This document shows positions 8,144 through 15,624 of a stretch of DNA of 33,618 nucleotides, piece by piece. The translations under genes were made by a program, and so were the position numbers. Source of the DNA: a virus. The DNA is taken from positions 1-33,618 of IMG/VR virus record IMGVR_UViG_3300031576_000217. One strand, 5' to 3'. Below the pieces are notes generated by a model. The model had not been told where the DNA came from and ran no database searches. It saw nothing but the letters and a program-made list of their open reading frames with translations. Each line of letters starts with the position of its first letter. Within the stretch, counting starts at the first letter, position 1.

Positions 8144-8700
8144 TCAGTTTCGATGTCGCCCCAAGTAAACGTCAGTAAGGCGTACAGGTAACAACCCTGG
8201 TCGGCCTCGCTGCGCCTTGATCCAAATTCCGGCCCGATCATTCGATTGACTTGTTGGAAGCGGTTTCGGTTGGTAAGTGCGGCCAATGCTTCGGCGGCCG
8301 GAATCAATTGCGTTCCAATCGCCGATACGCGGTCCCAAAAAAACTTGTAGGCGTCCGCCCGATCCTCTGATTCCCGAACCTGCCGGCGCAGGTACACGCG
8401 GAACACGCCGCCCTCTCGCGGGTTGCCAACCGCTTCCGGCGACAAGCCGGCAAGGTGGCCTTCCTCGGTCTCCGCGTACACCAACCCAAAAAAGTGTTGA
8501 TTCTCAAGTTGCCCTAGCGAATAGGCATCGCCGTCGAATGGATCGGCTGCGATGCCTACCGTGATTTTTGCCAGCGCCTCCGCAGTTACCGCCGTCTCCG
8601 CTAAGTTTTTGACCGCCGTTGCTTCGCTCAGTCTGTCCGCAAGCTGGTAGGCCGCTTTGAGTTCGCCGGACAACGCCGTGGTGATGTCAAACAGAGGCAT
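8140..8700 (-). CDS. Head-tail interface or tail-terminator-like protein (186 aa)
   Basis: The start MPLFDITTALSGELKAAYQL overlaps the end of the connector gene by 14 bases. The product is soluble, with an N-terminal alanine-rich helix, a beta-containing middle (GQLENQHFFGLVYAETEEGH) and a C-terminal strand (YALLTFTWGDIETE) reminiscent of tail terminators. Its neighbours are an FII-like connector and a gp10-like protein. This is the Z/U position of the lambda map. Which of these two genes plays which role cannot be settled from sequence alone. Confidence 0.6.
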   Translation of the reverse strand: MPLFDITTALSGELKAAYQLADRLSEATAVKNLAETAVTAEALAKITVGIAADPFDGDAYSLGQLENQHFFGLVYAETEEGHLAGLSPEAVGNPREGGVFRVYLRRQVRESEDRADAYKFFWDRVSAIGTQLIPAAEALAALTNRNRFQQVNRMIGPEFGSRRSEADQGCYLYALLTFTWGDIETE

Positions 8701-9073
8701 TGCTGCGGGCCTGCCATTCGCGTGCTAACATCGTGCGTTCGATTCCCAACTTCACCCACACCTGCCCCCACTCCGATTCAGCCAGGCGGAGCGACCACTT
8801 CTCCAACCCATAGGCGTCGACCATCGCGGTTGCCGGAAGTTCTGTGATTCCATGTTCCGCGAAGTGCCTGCGTTCGACTTGCACCGTAGCTGTCAGCAAT
8901 CGTATTTCTTGGCCAACGTCGGTGAACTCGGTTGCTCCGCGAATCAGTCCCAAGATCGCATCGACCGTAAACGCTTCGCCGGCAGTCGGCCTGATAATCA
9001 CCGAGCCGCGTTCACCGAATTGTTCGATCAGCGCGCCTGCATTTGCTGCCGCGAAGTCGTCGAACTCGCTCAT
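8687..9073 (-). CDS. Head-tail connector (lambda gpFII-like), 128 aa
   Basis: The start is the ATG at 9073 (MSEFDDFAAANAGALIEQFG), overlapping the TAA of the decoration gene (TAATG). Ten extra upstream residues in the frame are rejected. The segment IEQFGERGSVIIRPTAGEAF followed by TVDAILGLIRG is typical of the phage head-tail joining/gpFII family. These bind the portal-adaptor ring and form the tail attachment site. A mixed helix/strand core (VGQEIRLLTATVQVERRHFA) completes the domain. Position after capsid and decoration genes is the expected one. Confidence 0.75.
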   Translation of the reverse strand: MSEFDDFAAANAGALIEQFGERGSVIIRPTAGEAFTVDAILGLIRGATEFTDVGQEIRLLTATVQVERRHFAEHGITELPATAMVDAYGLEKWSLRLAESEWGQVWVKLGIERTMLAREWQARSNASV

Positions 9074-9420
9074 TAGACGTAAGGCTTGTGCAATGCCTTG
9101 CAAGTTGAGTTTGCTCCGCCGCCGCCGCCCGAGACGATGAATCCGAACAGCGACATGTTGGTTGATACGCTCGTGATCTTACTGCCGTCCCAGTACACCT
9201 TGGCACCATTCGCCGAGTTGTTGAGGTTGATCACGTCGTATACGCCACCACCGGTCGCCACAGAACCTTCTACGCTATTGGCTATTGCGTGATGGGCGAT
9301 GACGTTCGTGAGCCCAGTCAGATTGCCAATCAGAATCACGTCGCCGGCCGGCACAGCACCAGCGGCGGGGGTGTGAGGAACCATGACCGGCTCGCCATAC
9401 CGTAATGTTGCTTCTGCCAT
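9073..9420 (-). CDS. DUF2190 capsid decoration (cement) protein
   Basis: The 115-aa product begins MAEATLRYGEPVMVPHTPAA and continues AGAVPAGDVILIGNLTGLTN. This early basic/proline segment and the VPAGDV block are typical of DUF2190 proteins that decorate capsids. A later VYWDGSKITS strand and a glycine-rich loop (SGGGGGANS) are also typical. The family is normally encoded next to the major capsid gene. Here the large glycosyltransferase-methyltransferase gene and a small helical gene separate it from the capsid gene. Confidence 0.8.
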   Translation of the reverse strand: MAEATLRYGEPVMVPHTPAAGAVPAGDVILIGNLTGLTNVIAHHAIANSVEGSVATGGGVYDVINLNNSANGAKVYWDGSKITSVSTNMSLFGFIVSGGGGGANSTCKALHKPYV

Positions 9421-9422
9421 TT

Positions 9423-10703
9423 CTATGCCTCCAATAAAACTGCGGCCGGTGGTCGCACCACGGCCAAGGATTCTTGTCTGGAAAGTAGCTCTGCACCCGC
9501 CGAGATAAGTTCATCGACCGCCAGCTTCACGCCTTCGTCGCCTAAGAGTCGATAATCGTGGAACACTAGGAGCCCGTCTGGCTCCAACGCGGCCAGTGCC
9601 TTGTCAATGTCCATTCGCACGGAGTCTAGTTCATGGTCCCCGTCGATAAAAACCACATCGAAACGGGCGGCTGCTATTTCATCTCGCATCGACAGGGACG
9701 TAACTTTGTCAGCCACGCCGTAGCGGATGATGTTGTTTGTAAACTCCGAGAGCGTGTCGCGTGGATTGGGCGTGGCGCGGCCGTCGTGTGGGTCGATACT
9801 CGTGACGTGCTTCGCGGTTTGCGCCAAGCAGATCGTACTGCGTCCGCAATAGCTGCCGATTTCCAATACCCGCTTGCCGCTGGCCAGTTGTGACAGCACC
9901 CGGCCTTCGGCTTTCGTCAGCCAGCCATCGACATCGTGCGGGAAATCGTTCGATACGCTACCGCGCACCACCGTGCCGGGCACATATTCGGAGTCATATT
10001 CGTTACCCCAGGGCTGCGAGTTGGTAAATTCAATATCGCCTCGGTGGCTGAGTTGAATCTTGCGAGTCACGCCAACTCGCTTTCCCAAACAATGAAAGCC
10101 GCGTGAGAAATACCAGTCTTCTGGTTCGCATTGGGCGACGTAGCGATTCAGCTTTTCGTCGTAAACGATTCGGTCGTTGATCGTGAAACTCAACCGGCGA
10201 CACCATGACGGGTCGAAGCGACAGACCCATAGCCCAGTATTCAGCAAGAGCGGATATCCGACGTCTTCGCTCGTGAAGGTGTCCGGCAGCCGATAGATTT
10301 CCTGCATCGTCAGCCGACAATGCACACTCCACGTATCGGCGTCAGGCCGCGCAAGTGCGATACTGGTAACGCCTCGAGTGTCCTTGATGGGCACCACGAC
10401 TCCGAGCATGTCCAGGTCGTGGGCTTCCAGTTCGGCAATTAACGTATCGAGCCAGAAGTCTTCTGGCTCGATGTCCGCGTGTTGCATGGCGAAATACTTG
10501 ATCGGCATTCCAGCCGCGTGCAAATTCAAAGCGTGCGCCCATAGCCCATTGAAGTTCGCCGCTAACAGTGAGCCTTGCTTGTACTCCCAGAACAATGCGT
10601 CGGGCTTCCGGCTGGCACGCCAGAAGCCACGCGATGCGCCGGCGGTCAGATAGCCGTATCCGGGCATTCCTAAAAAAATTCGTTCTGAGTTGCTATCCGT
10701 CAT
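9423..10703 (-). CDS. Glycosyltransferase-methyltransferase fusion inside the head module
   Basis: Residues about 1-215 look like a GT-A glycosyltransferase: FAMQHADIEPEDFW carries an HAD in the usual DxD position (residues 75-77), followed by LDMLGVVVPIKDTRG. A later CEPEDWYFSRGF resembles the acceptor-side acidic motif. Residues about 255-420 are a class I SAM-dependent methyltransferase of the Methyltransf_24 type. Motif I is VLEIGSYCGRST (269-280), and FDVVFIDGDHELDSV and LLVFHDYRLL follow. The gene lies between the capsid/helical genes and the decoration gene. A role in modifying sugars on capsid proteins, or on host surface glycans, is inference. No signal peptide is seen, so the enzyme should act in the cytoplasm. 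Confidence 0.8.
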   Translation of the reverse strand: MTDSNSERIFLGMPGYGYLTAGASRGFWRASRKPDALFWEYKQGSLLAANFNGLWAHALNLHAAGMPIKYFAMQHADIEPEDFWLDTLIAELEAHDLDMLGVVVPIKDTRGVTSIALARPDADTWSVHCRLTMQEIYRLPDTFTSEDVGYPLLLNTGLWVCRFDPSWCRRLSFTINDRIVYDEKLNRYVAQCEPEDWYFSRGFHCLGKRVGVTRKIQLSHRGDIEFTNSQPWGNEYDSEYVPGTVVRGSVSNDFPHDVDGWLTKAEGRVLSQLASGKRVLEIGSYCGRSTICLAQTAKHVTSIDPHDGRATPNPRDTLSEFTNNIIRYGVADKVTSLSMRDEIAAARFDVVFIDGDHELDSVRMDIDKALAALEPDGLLVFHDYRLLGDEGVKLAVDELISAGAELLSRQESLAVVRPPAAVLLEA

Positions 10704-11119
10704 TTTGCAATCTTTTCTATGGCTTCCTGAATTGCCGTTTCCATCGCAGATGTAATACCGTCGATCTTGGTCAACGTGCCGTGCCCAGACCCGAAAGCCA
10801 AGATGTCGGCTACGGTGTTAAGTCCAACTGACGCCAACGCTACTTTTGCTTTCTTCGATACAGCGAGTTTTTCTATCGCCGTGATCTTCCATAAGTCGGG
10901 ACTTGGCGGTCGCTTCTCCGGCGGCGATTCGCTTGGCTCCATTGCATCTGTTGGCAGGTCAATATATTCACCAGCCAGCACCGCTTGACCCAAGCGAATC
11001 ATCGTCATCAATACGCTCTCGCGAATATCGCCTAGGTGATCTCCACGTTTGTATTGCTTGCTGACTCCACCACTGGCGACAGTAATGGAGTCAATGTTCA
11101 AGCGGTAACTGCACAGCAT
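10700..11119 (-). CDS. Head-module protein with a helix-hairpin-helix-like domain (139 aa)
   Basis: The first 50 residues (SITVASGGVSKQYKRGDHLG and following) are mixed. A proline-rich acidic hinge (EPSESPPEKRPPSPD) follows. Residues about 77-139 look like a helix-hairpin-helix/RNA polymerase alpha-CTD-like unit: AIEKLAVSKKAKVALASVGL, then TVADILAFG, LTKIDGIT and a final helix. Such domains bind nucleic acid or proteins. It follows the capsid gene, where lambda has FI. It could help attach the connector or contact packaged DNA. The fold assignment is by pattern only. Its stop overlaps the start of the fusion enzyme. Confidence 0.65.
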   Translation of the reverse strand: MLCSYRLNIDSITVASGGVSKQYKRGDHLGDIRESVLMTMIRLGQAVLAGEYIDLPTDAMEPSESPPEKRPPSPDLWKITAIEKLAVSKKAKVALASVGLNTVADILAFGSGHGTLTKIDGITSAMETAIQEAIEKIAK

Positions 11120-11134
11120 TATTCAGCCGAAGGA

Positions 11135-12856
11135 TCAACCCTCGCCCTTGTAGAGGCCACGCCAATCGAGCCCCTTTGCACCGATGTCCATCTTCACGTC
11201 CCATCCGAGACCCCAGCGACCTTGGGTAAGCACAAACGGCCGGACTTGAGGAACGCGCCCGGTGCCGCGCAAGTAGCCGACTTCGATCGTGTGCGACCCG
11301 GCGCGTGCCGCCAAATACCAATCGTTATTGGCACCGGCATGAGTCGTTGTCGGGACGGTCGGATCGACCACACCGTTTTCCAGGCGCGGCTCGACGACGA
11401 CACGCAACTTTTGATAGTTGGGGTTATTGCTCGGCGTCTTCGCGACATCCGTCGAAATCAGCATCCGAGAATTGACCAGCGAATCGGCATCGTCTTCCAA
11501 CGTCGGCGGCACGATCAGGAACTCGGACATCAGGTTCAAGTTGCGGACGCCCTCGCGCTGCAACCGCATGGCGGAGCGACCGGCCCCGAGCTTGCCTGCT
11601 GTCGCCAATCCGGCCGCTGTGGCGAGGTTGCCGTGGGTGGCTGTGTGGAACAACGCAACGCTGTCGCGCATGTTCGGATTCCCAATCAGGATCGAGTACA
11701 CCAAGTCGGGGCGAAGCTGCCGCGCAGCAACACCAAGGTCGGCCGGTGCGAATTCGTTGGCGGCACCGAACGTGTCGTCAACGATGTCCTGATCGTCCAT
11801 GACGAATTGCTTGGCGTACCGCGCGATCCGATACGATTCGATCACGTCCTCATGGGTTGCGTGGTCCGCTTCTTTTCCACGCGGCAGCTTGACCAACGCT
11901 CCACCCTGAACAAGTCGAATGCGATCGTTGGTCTTGAAATCCGCCACGTCGGCTTCACGAATCCAGCCGCCAGTTGTCGAGTCAGGAGCAGTTTCAAACG
12001 CAGTCAATAGCTGCGAGTTGATATTGGTCGTGAAGATATTTGACAGCGTTTGCGTGCTGAAACCAGACCGCAAGTACGCCTCCAGCAAACCGTTGCGACC
12101 ATTCGGAAGCGTCACGCCGTCAACTCGCGCGGCCATCCGTAGGAAATCTTCCATCGAGCACGCCCGGTACTGCCACGCCTGCTCGGCGATACCGGCCAGA
12201 TCGTTACCGCTTCGACGTACTGGCATACAGTTGTCGTTGCCGACCCAGCCTTGCGCCGGGTTGATGCCGCTGCGGTGCAACATGGCGGCTTCGAGAACTT
12301 GCGAAGTCATGCCACTCACGCTGCTGCGGCTGTGCGCTGCCGGCACATTCGGCCGATCCGGCGTCACTCGCGCGCGGGTGCGGGCCTGATAGTCCTCGAA
12401 AATCCGCTGCCGCGCGGCATCGGCCGTGATTTGCAAATCGGCAACCAGCGTATCGACCAGCTCTTGCGAAGTGCTGGCGATGGCGGCGTACTCGCGAATG
12501 GCCTGGACGCGGGCGCGTTCGCGATGCGCGCCTTCCGTGCGGGCGGCTTCCAGGTCGGCGCCGTTGGCCGCCGCGCCGTCGGTTCCGGCTTGCCGCTGCG
12601 CTGCCGGCGTTTCTTCCGGCAGAACTTCGCTCGGCTTTTCCGGGTTGTAGCCCAGAGCGCGGATCATCAAGTCGCAGTTGGTCCGCGCGGCGTGATCGTC
12701 TTCGTTATAGTTGAGGGCGTTGGCGATCGACGCCTGCAAGCCGCGGAGACTTTGATAGAACGCCCATGCTTGTTCATCGGTGGCGTTGTGGTCAAGTCGA
12801 TCGCCGTTCGGATTCGCACCGATGCTACGCAGGTAGGCAAGAAGTCGTAGGTTCAT
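11135..12856 (-). CDS. Major capsid protein with N-terminal scaffold-like region (573 aa)
   Basis: The start MNLRLLAYLRSIGANPNGDR has a strong GAGGAG site and overlaps the protease stop (ATGA). Residues about 1-185 are charged and helical with coiled-coil character (DLEAARTEGAHRERARVQAI) and a basic/proline linker. They resemble the delta/scaffold segment that a prohead protease removes. Residues about 190-573 match the style of Mu gpT-like/HK97-fold capsid subunits. Segments include LSNIFTTNINSQLLTAFETA, KQFVMDDQDIVDDTFGA (the E-loop/A-domain area) and, near the end, LTQGRWGLGWDVKMDIGAKG. No separate scaffold gene is present, which supports the fused arrangement. The cleavage site is unknown. 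Confidence 0.85.
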   Translation of the reverse strand: MNLRLLAYLRSIGANPNGDRLDHNATDEQAWAFYQSLRGLQASIANALNYNEDDHAARTNCDLMIRALGYNPEKPSEVLPEETPAAQRQAGTDGAAANGADLEAARTEGAHRERARVQAIREYAAIASTSQELVDTLVADLQITADAARQRIFEDYQARTRARVTPDRPNVPAAHSRSSVSGMTSQVLEAAMLHRSGINPAQGWVGNDNCMPVRRSGNDLAGIAEQAWQYRACSMEDFLRMAARVDGVTLPNGRNGLLEAYLRSGFSTQTLSNIFTTNINSQLLTAFETAPDSTTGGWIREADVADFKTNDRIRLVQGGALVKLPRGKEADHATHEDVIESYRIARYAKQFVMDDQDIVDDTFGAANEFAPADLGVAARQLRPDLVYSILIGNPNMRDSVALFHTATHGNLATAAGLATAGKLGAGRSAMRLQREGVRNLNLMSEFLIVPPTLEDDADSLVNSRMLISTDVAKTPSNNPNYQKLRVVVEPRLENGVVDPTVPTTTHAGANNDWYLAARAGSHTIEVGYLRGTGRVPQVRPFVLTQGRWGLGWDVKMDIGAKGLDWRGLYKGEG

Positions 12857-13443
12857 CGAAAATAACTCCTCTTTTGCGGGCGAGCATGCCCAGTTTGTGA
12901 ACGAATGAGCGCCATCGAATCCGCGCCGATGGGCGTGAGCGAAAGTTCGTGGCCGTGCCAGCGCGTCGAAATGCGAAGCAACCGCTCGCCGGCTTGGTAG
13001 GTTTTCCCATCGACCGACATTCGTTTGCCGGGTGGAATGTCGGTTTTTTCATCGACTATGTAGCCGATCGACACGGCGCGGACGTGACGATCCTTAACAC
13101 GTTGCCAAACTCTTTCAACTGGATCGTTGTCTCCTACTGGCACGGCAACGATGCCGCGCACGAGCCACTTATCAACGCTGAGTCGGTAATCCAGCGCCGA
13201 GCCGATGACATCGAGCGTGCTGTAACGCTGGTGGTTTTCGAGTAGCGGCGTGTGCTCCGGGAAACTGCCGCCGCGGGCGACTAGGATTTCCTCGATGATT
13301 TCGTAACGCTCCCAGTCGATGACTAGCGCGCGTTGTTCTGTCGTCGCTACGGCCTCGAAACTCCGCTCTTGTTCGTTAATACTGTCGGAGCGCAGCGCCA
13401 TCGCACGGGTTGTAATCCCGCGTTCGCGCATGATTTCGCGCAT
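12853..13443 (-). CDS. HK97-type prohead protease (U35 family)
   Basis: The start is set at the ATG at 13443 (MREIMRERGITTRAMALRSD), 4 bases after the portal stop. The same frame continues about 70 residues upstream, but that part lies inside the portal gene and looks random. Family landmarks are RSFEAVATTE, then HTPLLENHQRY with the likely catalytic His (about residue 71). DVIGSALDYRLSVDKWLVRG follows, then VRAVSIGYIV with the catalytic Ser (about residue 115), and HELSLTPIGAD near the end. It should cleave the scaffold part of the capsid protein during maturation. Gene order (portal, protease, capsid) is canonical. At 196 aa the length is normal. Confidence 0.85.
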   Translation of the reverse strand: MREIMRERGITTRAMALRSDSINEQERSFEAVATTEQRALVIDWERYEIIEEILVARGGSFPEHTPLLENHQRYSTLDVIGSALDYRLSVDKWLVRGIVAVPVGDNDPVERVWQRVKDRHVRAVSIGYIVDEKTDIPPGKRMSVDGKTYQAGERLLRISTRWHGHELSLTPIGADSMALIRSQTGHARPQKRSYFR

Positions 13444-13447
13444 GCAA

Positions 13448-14974
13448 TCAACTGGCGAAGCTAAAGCGGACACGGCTGTTTCTCGTTTTTGGTTTGGCCT
13501 TCGGTTGTGGTGCGGCTTCGTCCGGCTCGAGCGGCATTCCATCTGTGTCGCTCGGCGTCGGCGGCAAGTCTGCTTGCTCCAAATCGTCTTGGCATTTCTT
13601 GCGCGCCGAGACGACAAAGTCCCAGTCGTAGCCGAGCATGGCCGATGCCTGACTGGGGGCAATCAAGCCGAGCTTGACCATCGTTTCGATGGCCCTGACG
13701 TACTTCTCGATATTGGCGTGCGGCGGGACGTTGTGCGTCCACACGGCCTCGAATTCACGCGGGATACGGGCCATGCCGCGCAGGGCAATCTCGGCAATCA
13801 CGCCTTGCATCAAAAACTTGTTGAGCGACCGGCGTTCGATAAAACCTTGCAACTTCCGCACCCCCTCTAAATAAACAGCGCCTTCGTACTGCGCGCTGGA
13901 AAAATTCGCATCGGCGGCGGAAAGCAACACGACCAAGAGCGGCATGTGCAATGGGCGCCCGAGTTCGGCGGCCCGCTCGCGACGAAATTCGACGTACTGC
14001 GCAGCCGGTTGCGTCGCCTGCAAACTCTGCCATGCCCAGCCTGGCGGCGCTACATTCACTTCGCCGGATGACATCGGATAGGTGTCGGTCGCGATCGGCT
14101 GTGGGTCGGTGACGAGTTCCGGGTGAGTGGCTTGCAAGCCGACCGCATGACCAGCCGCATTTTTTGCCGCCTCCATGACGAGCTTGTCGTAATCTCTGAT
14201 ATCGGCGGCCGTCTCCAACGTGGAAGTCATCAGCGGGTAGCCGGTGAGCTGCTCGCCCTCGACCGGGATGTAGCAATGCTGAACGGCGGCGGCGGGGTAC
14301 GGCTTGAACTGCATGCCGAGTTGCGCGAACGGCCCGATGTTGCGCGAATTGTCGATGTAGTATTCGAGCGGCGCGCCGTCATCGTTGCTGCGGCAGCCGA
14401 AAGCTACGTTCGGATCGCCTGAGAATTGCGGCGGCGTGACCAGCCTACGCGGATGCACGCTGCGCCAACCGAACGTGATCGGCGTTGCCGCACGCCGCAC
14501 GGTCGAATTGATATTGACGTAGCTCCCCGCCAACAGAAGCGAGATAACCCACGTCCGCATGATTTCGACGCCGCCAAAGCGTTGCGTGGGGTCGGGGTTG
14601 CCGAATACTTCCCACCACGCCGCCTCGACCACGCGGGAAAACTTGTCGCTGTCGGAGTCGATTTGCAGGAGCGGACCATCGCGTCCGGTCACGTCATCGC
14701 CGAGCGTATTGCAGACGCCCTCGAATTGCGGATTGCTGGCGTACTCGAATTGGCACCGCGCCTGGAGCGTTGCCAGATACATGGCCAGATCGTTATTGAT
14801 GCTCTGGCCGTGGGCGCGTTCCCAGTGGGCGCGATTGAGGCGGTTCGTTTGGGCTGCTGCGAAACGGCCGACCGACTCGAATCCTGTCGCGCGATCATCC
14901 CGGCCGAACACTCCGCGCGTCGGCCGGACGGGCTTTCGCTTGAATATGCCGGCGATGGAACCAAATAGCCCCAT
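13448..14974 (-). CDS. Portal protein, lambda gpB family (508 aa)
   Basis: It starts MGLFGSIAGIFKRKPVRPTR, with the ATG overlapping the TAA of the gpW-like gene. Typical lambda-family portal landmarks: LNRAHWERAHGQSINNDLAM, a VCNTLGDDVTGRDGPLL block (the 'VVG.G' region), the clip/wing area with SLLLAGSYVNINST, and YPLMTSTLETAADIRDYDKL. The long helical C-terminal part has YIEKYVRAIETMV-like segments (NIEKYVRAIETMVKLGLIAP). A basic tail follows (KAKPKTRNSRVRFSF). The portal forms the dodecameric DNA channel and docks terminase. Length is typical. Confidence 0.9.
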   Translation of the reverse strand: MGLFGSIAGIFKRKPVRPTRGVFGRDDRATGFESVGRFAAAQTNRLNRAHWERAHGQSINNDLAMYLATLQARCQFEYASNPQFEGVCNTLGDDVTGRDGPLLQIDSDSDKFSRVVEAAWWEVFGNPDPTQRFGGVEIMRTWVISLLLAGSYVNINSTVRRAATPITFGWRSVHPRRLVTPPQFSGDPNVAFGCRSNDDGAPLEYYIDNSRNIGPFAQLGMQFKPYPAAAVQHCYIPVEGEQLTGYPLMTSTLETAADIRDYDKLVMEAAKNAAGHAVGLQATHPELVTDPQPIATDTYPMSSGEVNVAPPGWAWQSLQATQPAAQYVEFRRERAAELGRPLHMPLLVVLLSAADANFSSAQYEGAVYLEGVRKLQGFIERRSLNKFLMQGVIAEIALRGMARIPREFEAVWTHNVPPHANIEKYVRAIETMVKLGLIAPSQASAMLGYDWDFVVSARKKCQDDLEQADLPPTPSDTDGMPLEPDEAAPQPKAKPKTRNSRVRFSFAS

Positions 14975-15243
14975 TATTCTTCGTCGCTTTCAACGGCGAC
15001 GTGCTCGATTGGAATTCGGCGGACCTTGCCGGCGTCCGTGGTTAATTCGCGGCGCAGGTCTTTCACCAACATCTCGATATCTTTCAGCGTGAACGACAGC
15101 CCTTCTTTTTCCGTGTCGGGCGTCGTCAGCCAAAGGAAACGGAATTCGCGTAACTGGTCGTTAGGCAGTTCGCCGCGACCAAGCGCGTAGCCGATCTGGT
15201 CTCGGAGTCCGGCTAACCTTGCTGCCGCAGTTTCTTCGGCCAT
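14974..15243 (-). CDS. gpW-like head completion protein (89 aa)
   Basis: The 89-aa product begins MAEETAAARLAGLRDQIGYA. It has an N-terminal helix, a short turn, a beta-like LSFTLKDIEM segment and a second helix (DIEMLVKDLRRELTTD). This is the helix-hairpin-helix layout of lambda gpW, which joins the portal-filled head to the connector. It lies between terminase/zinc-ribbon and portal, exactly where W sits in lambda. It has a longer acidic tail (VAVESDEE). The ribosome binding site is weak. Confidence 0.7.
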   Translation of the reverse strand: MAEETAAARLAGLRDQIGYALGRGELPNDQLREFRFLWLTTPDTEKEGLSFTLKDIEMLVKDLRRELTTDAGKVRRIPIEHVAVESDEE

Positions 15244-15285
15244 ACCTGAATGGTAGAGAAAATCAGGCGACGATAGAGAAGGGTG

Positions 15286-15304
15286 GTTTACAGGCGGTGT
15301 AAAC
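15286..15304. promoter_or_regulatory. Perfect dyad GTTTACA-N5-TGTAAAC
   Basis: A 7-bp perfect inverted repeat around GGCGG lies in the 63-base gap between the zinc-ribbon and gpW-like genes. It is too short and too AT-rich to be a convincing terminator, and no T run follows on the minus strand. It looks like an operator. A related arm sequence (GTTTAAC/GTTAAAC) occurs at 18265-18284 and 27744-27750. Function is unproven. Confidence 0.4.
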
Positions 15305-15306
15305 GA

Positions 15307-15624
15307 CTAGGCAGATTCAACACTCTTGAAATTCTGCCCGCAGTCAGAACATTTGTGATAACGAATCCGGTTACTATGCTTCGACGTGACCACCGTGTTT
15401 TTGCTGTCGCACGTCGGGCACTTCACGCGCTGATAGACCACGCCGTTGACCATGCCGCCGTTCGGTTGAGGGTGGAAGCCGACGGTAAATAGCTTCTCGC
15501 AATGGTCGCACTTGAACCGCGCCCACGGCTTTCCGAATCGTGATCCTGCATCGTGCAATTGGACCGCATTACACCCGCACTTCGGGCAGTCAGGGCCAGC
15601 GGCTTTGGTTAATTGCTCGCTCAA
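15307..15624 (-). CDS. Double zinc-ribbon protein (105 aa)
   Basis: Four cysteine pairs are visible: CPKCGC and CDHC in the first half, CPTC and CSDC in the second. They form two ribbons of the C-x2-C / C-x2-C kind. The second ribbon (VKCPTCDSKNTVVTSKHSNR, then RYHKCSDCGQNFKSV) resembles small DNA-binding ribbons such as Ogr/Delta activators or the N-terminal ribbon of transposition regulators. The ATG overlaps the terminase stop (ATGA). It may be a late-gene activator or a packaging accessory. The sequence shows metal binding but does not decide between these. Confidence 0.7.
   Translation of the reverse strand: MSEQLTKAAGPDCPKCGCNAVQLHDAGSRFGKPWARFKCDHCEKLFTVGFHPQPNGGMVNGVVYQRVKCPTCDSKNTVVTSKHSNRIRYHKCSDCGQNFKSVESA

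Noticed and set aside
11036-12010. A 324-aa plus-strand ORF
   Set aside because: It is antisense to the major capsid gene and compositionally biased toward Arg/Val/His.
12853-13662. A 269-aa reading of the prohead protease
   Set aside because: Its first 73 residues overlap the portal gene and are compositionally random. ATG 13443 fits the family length.
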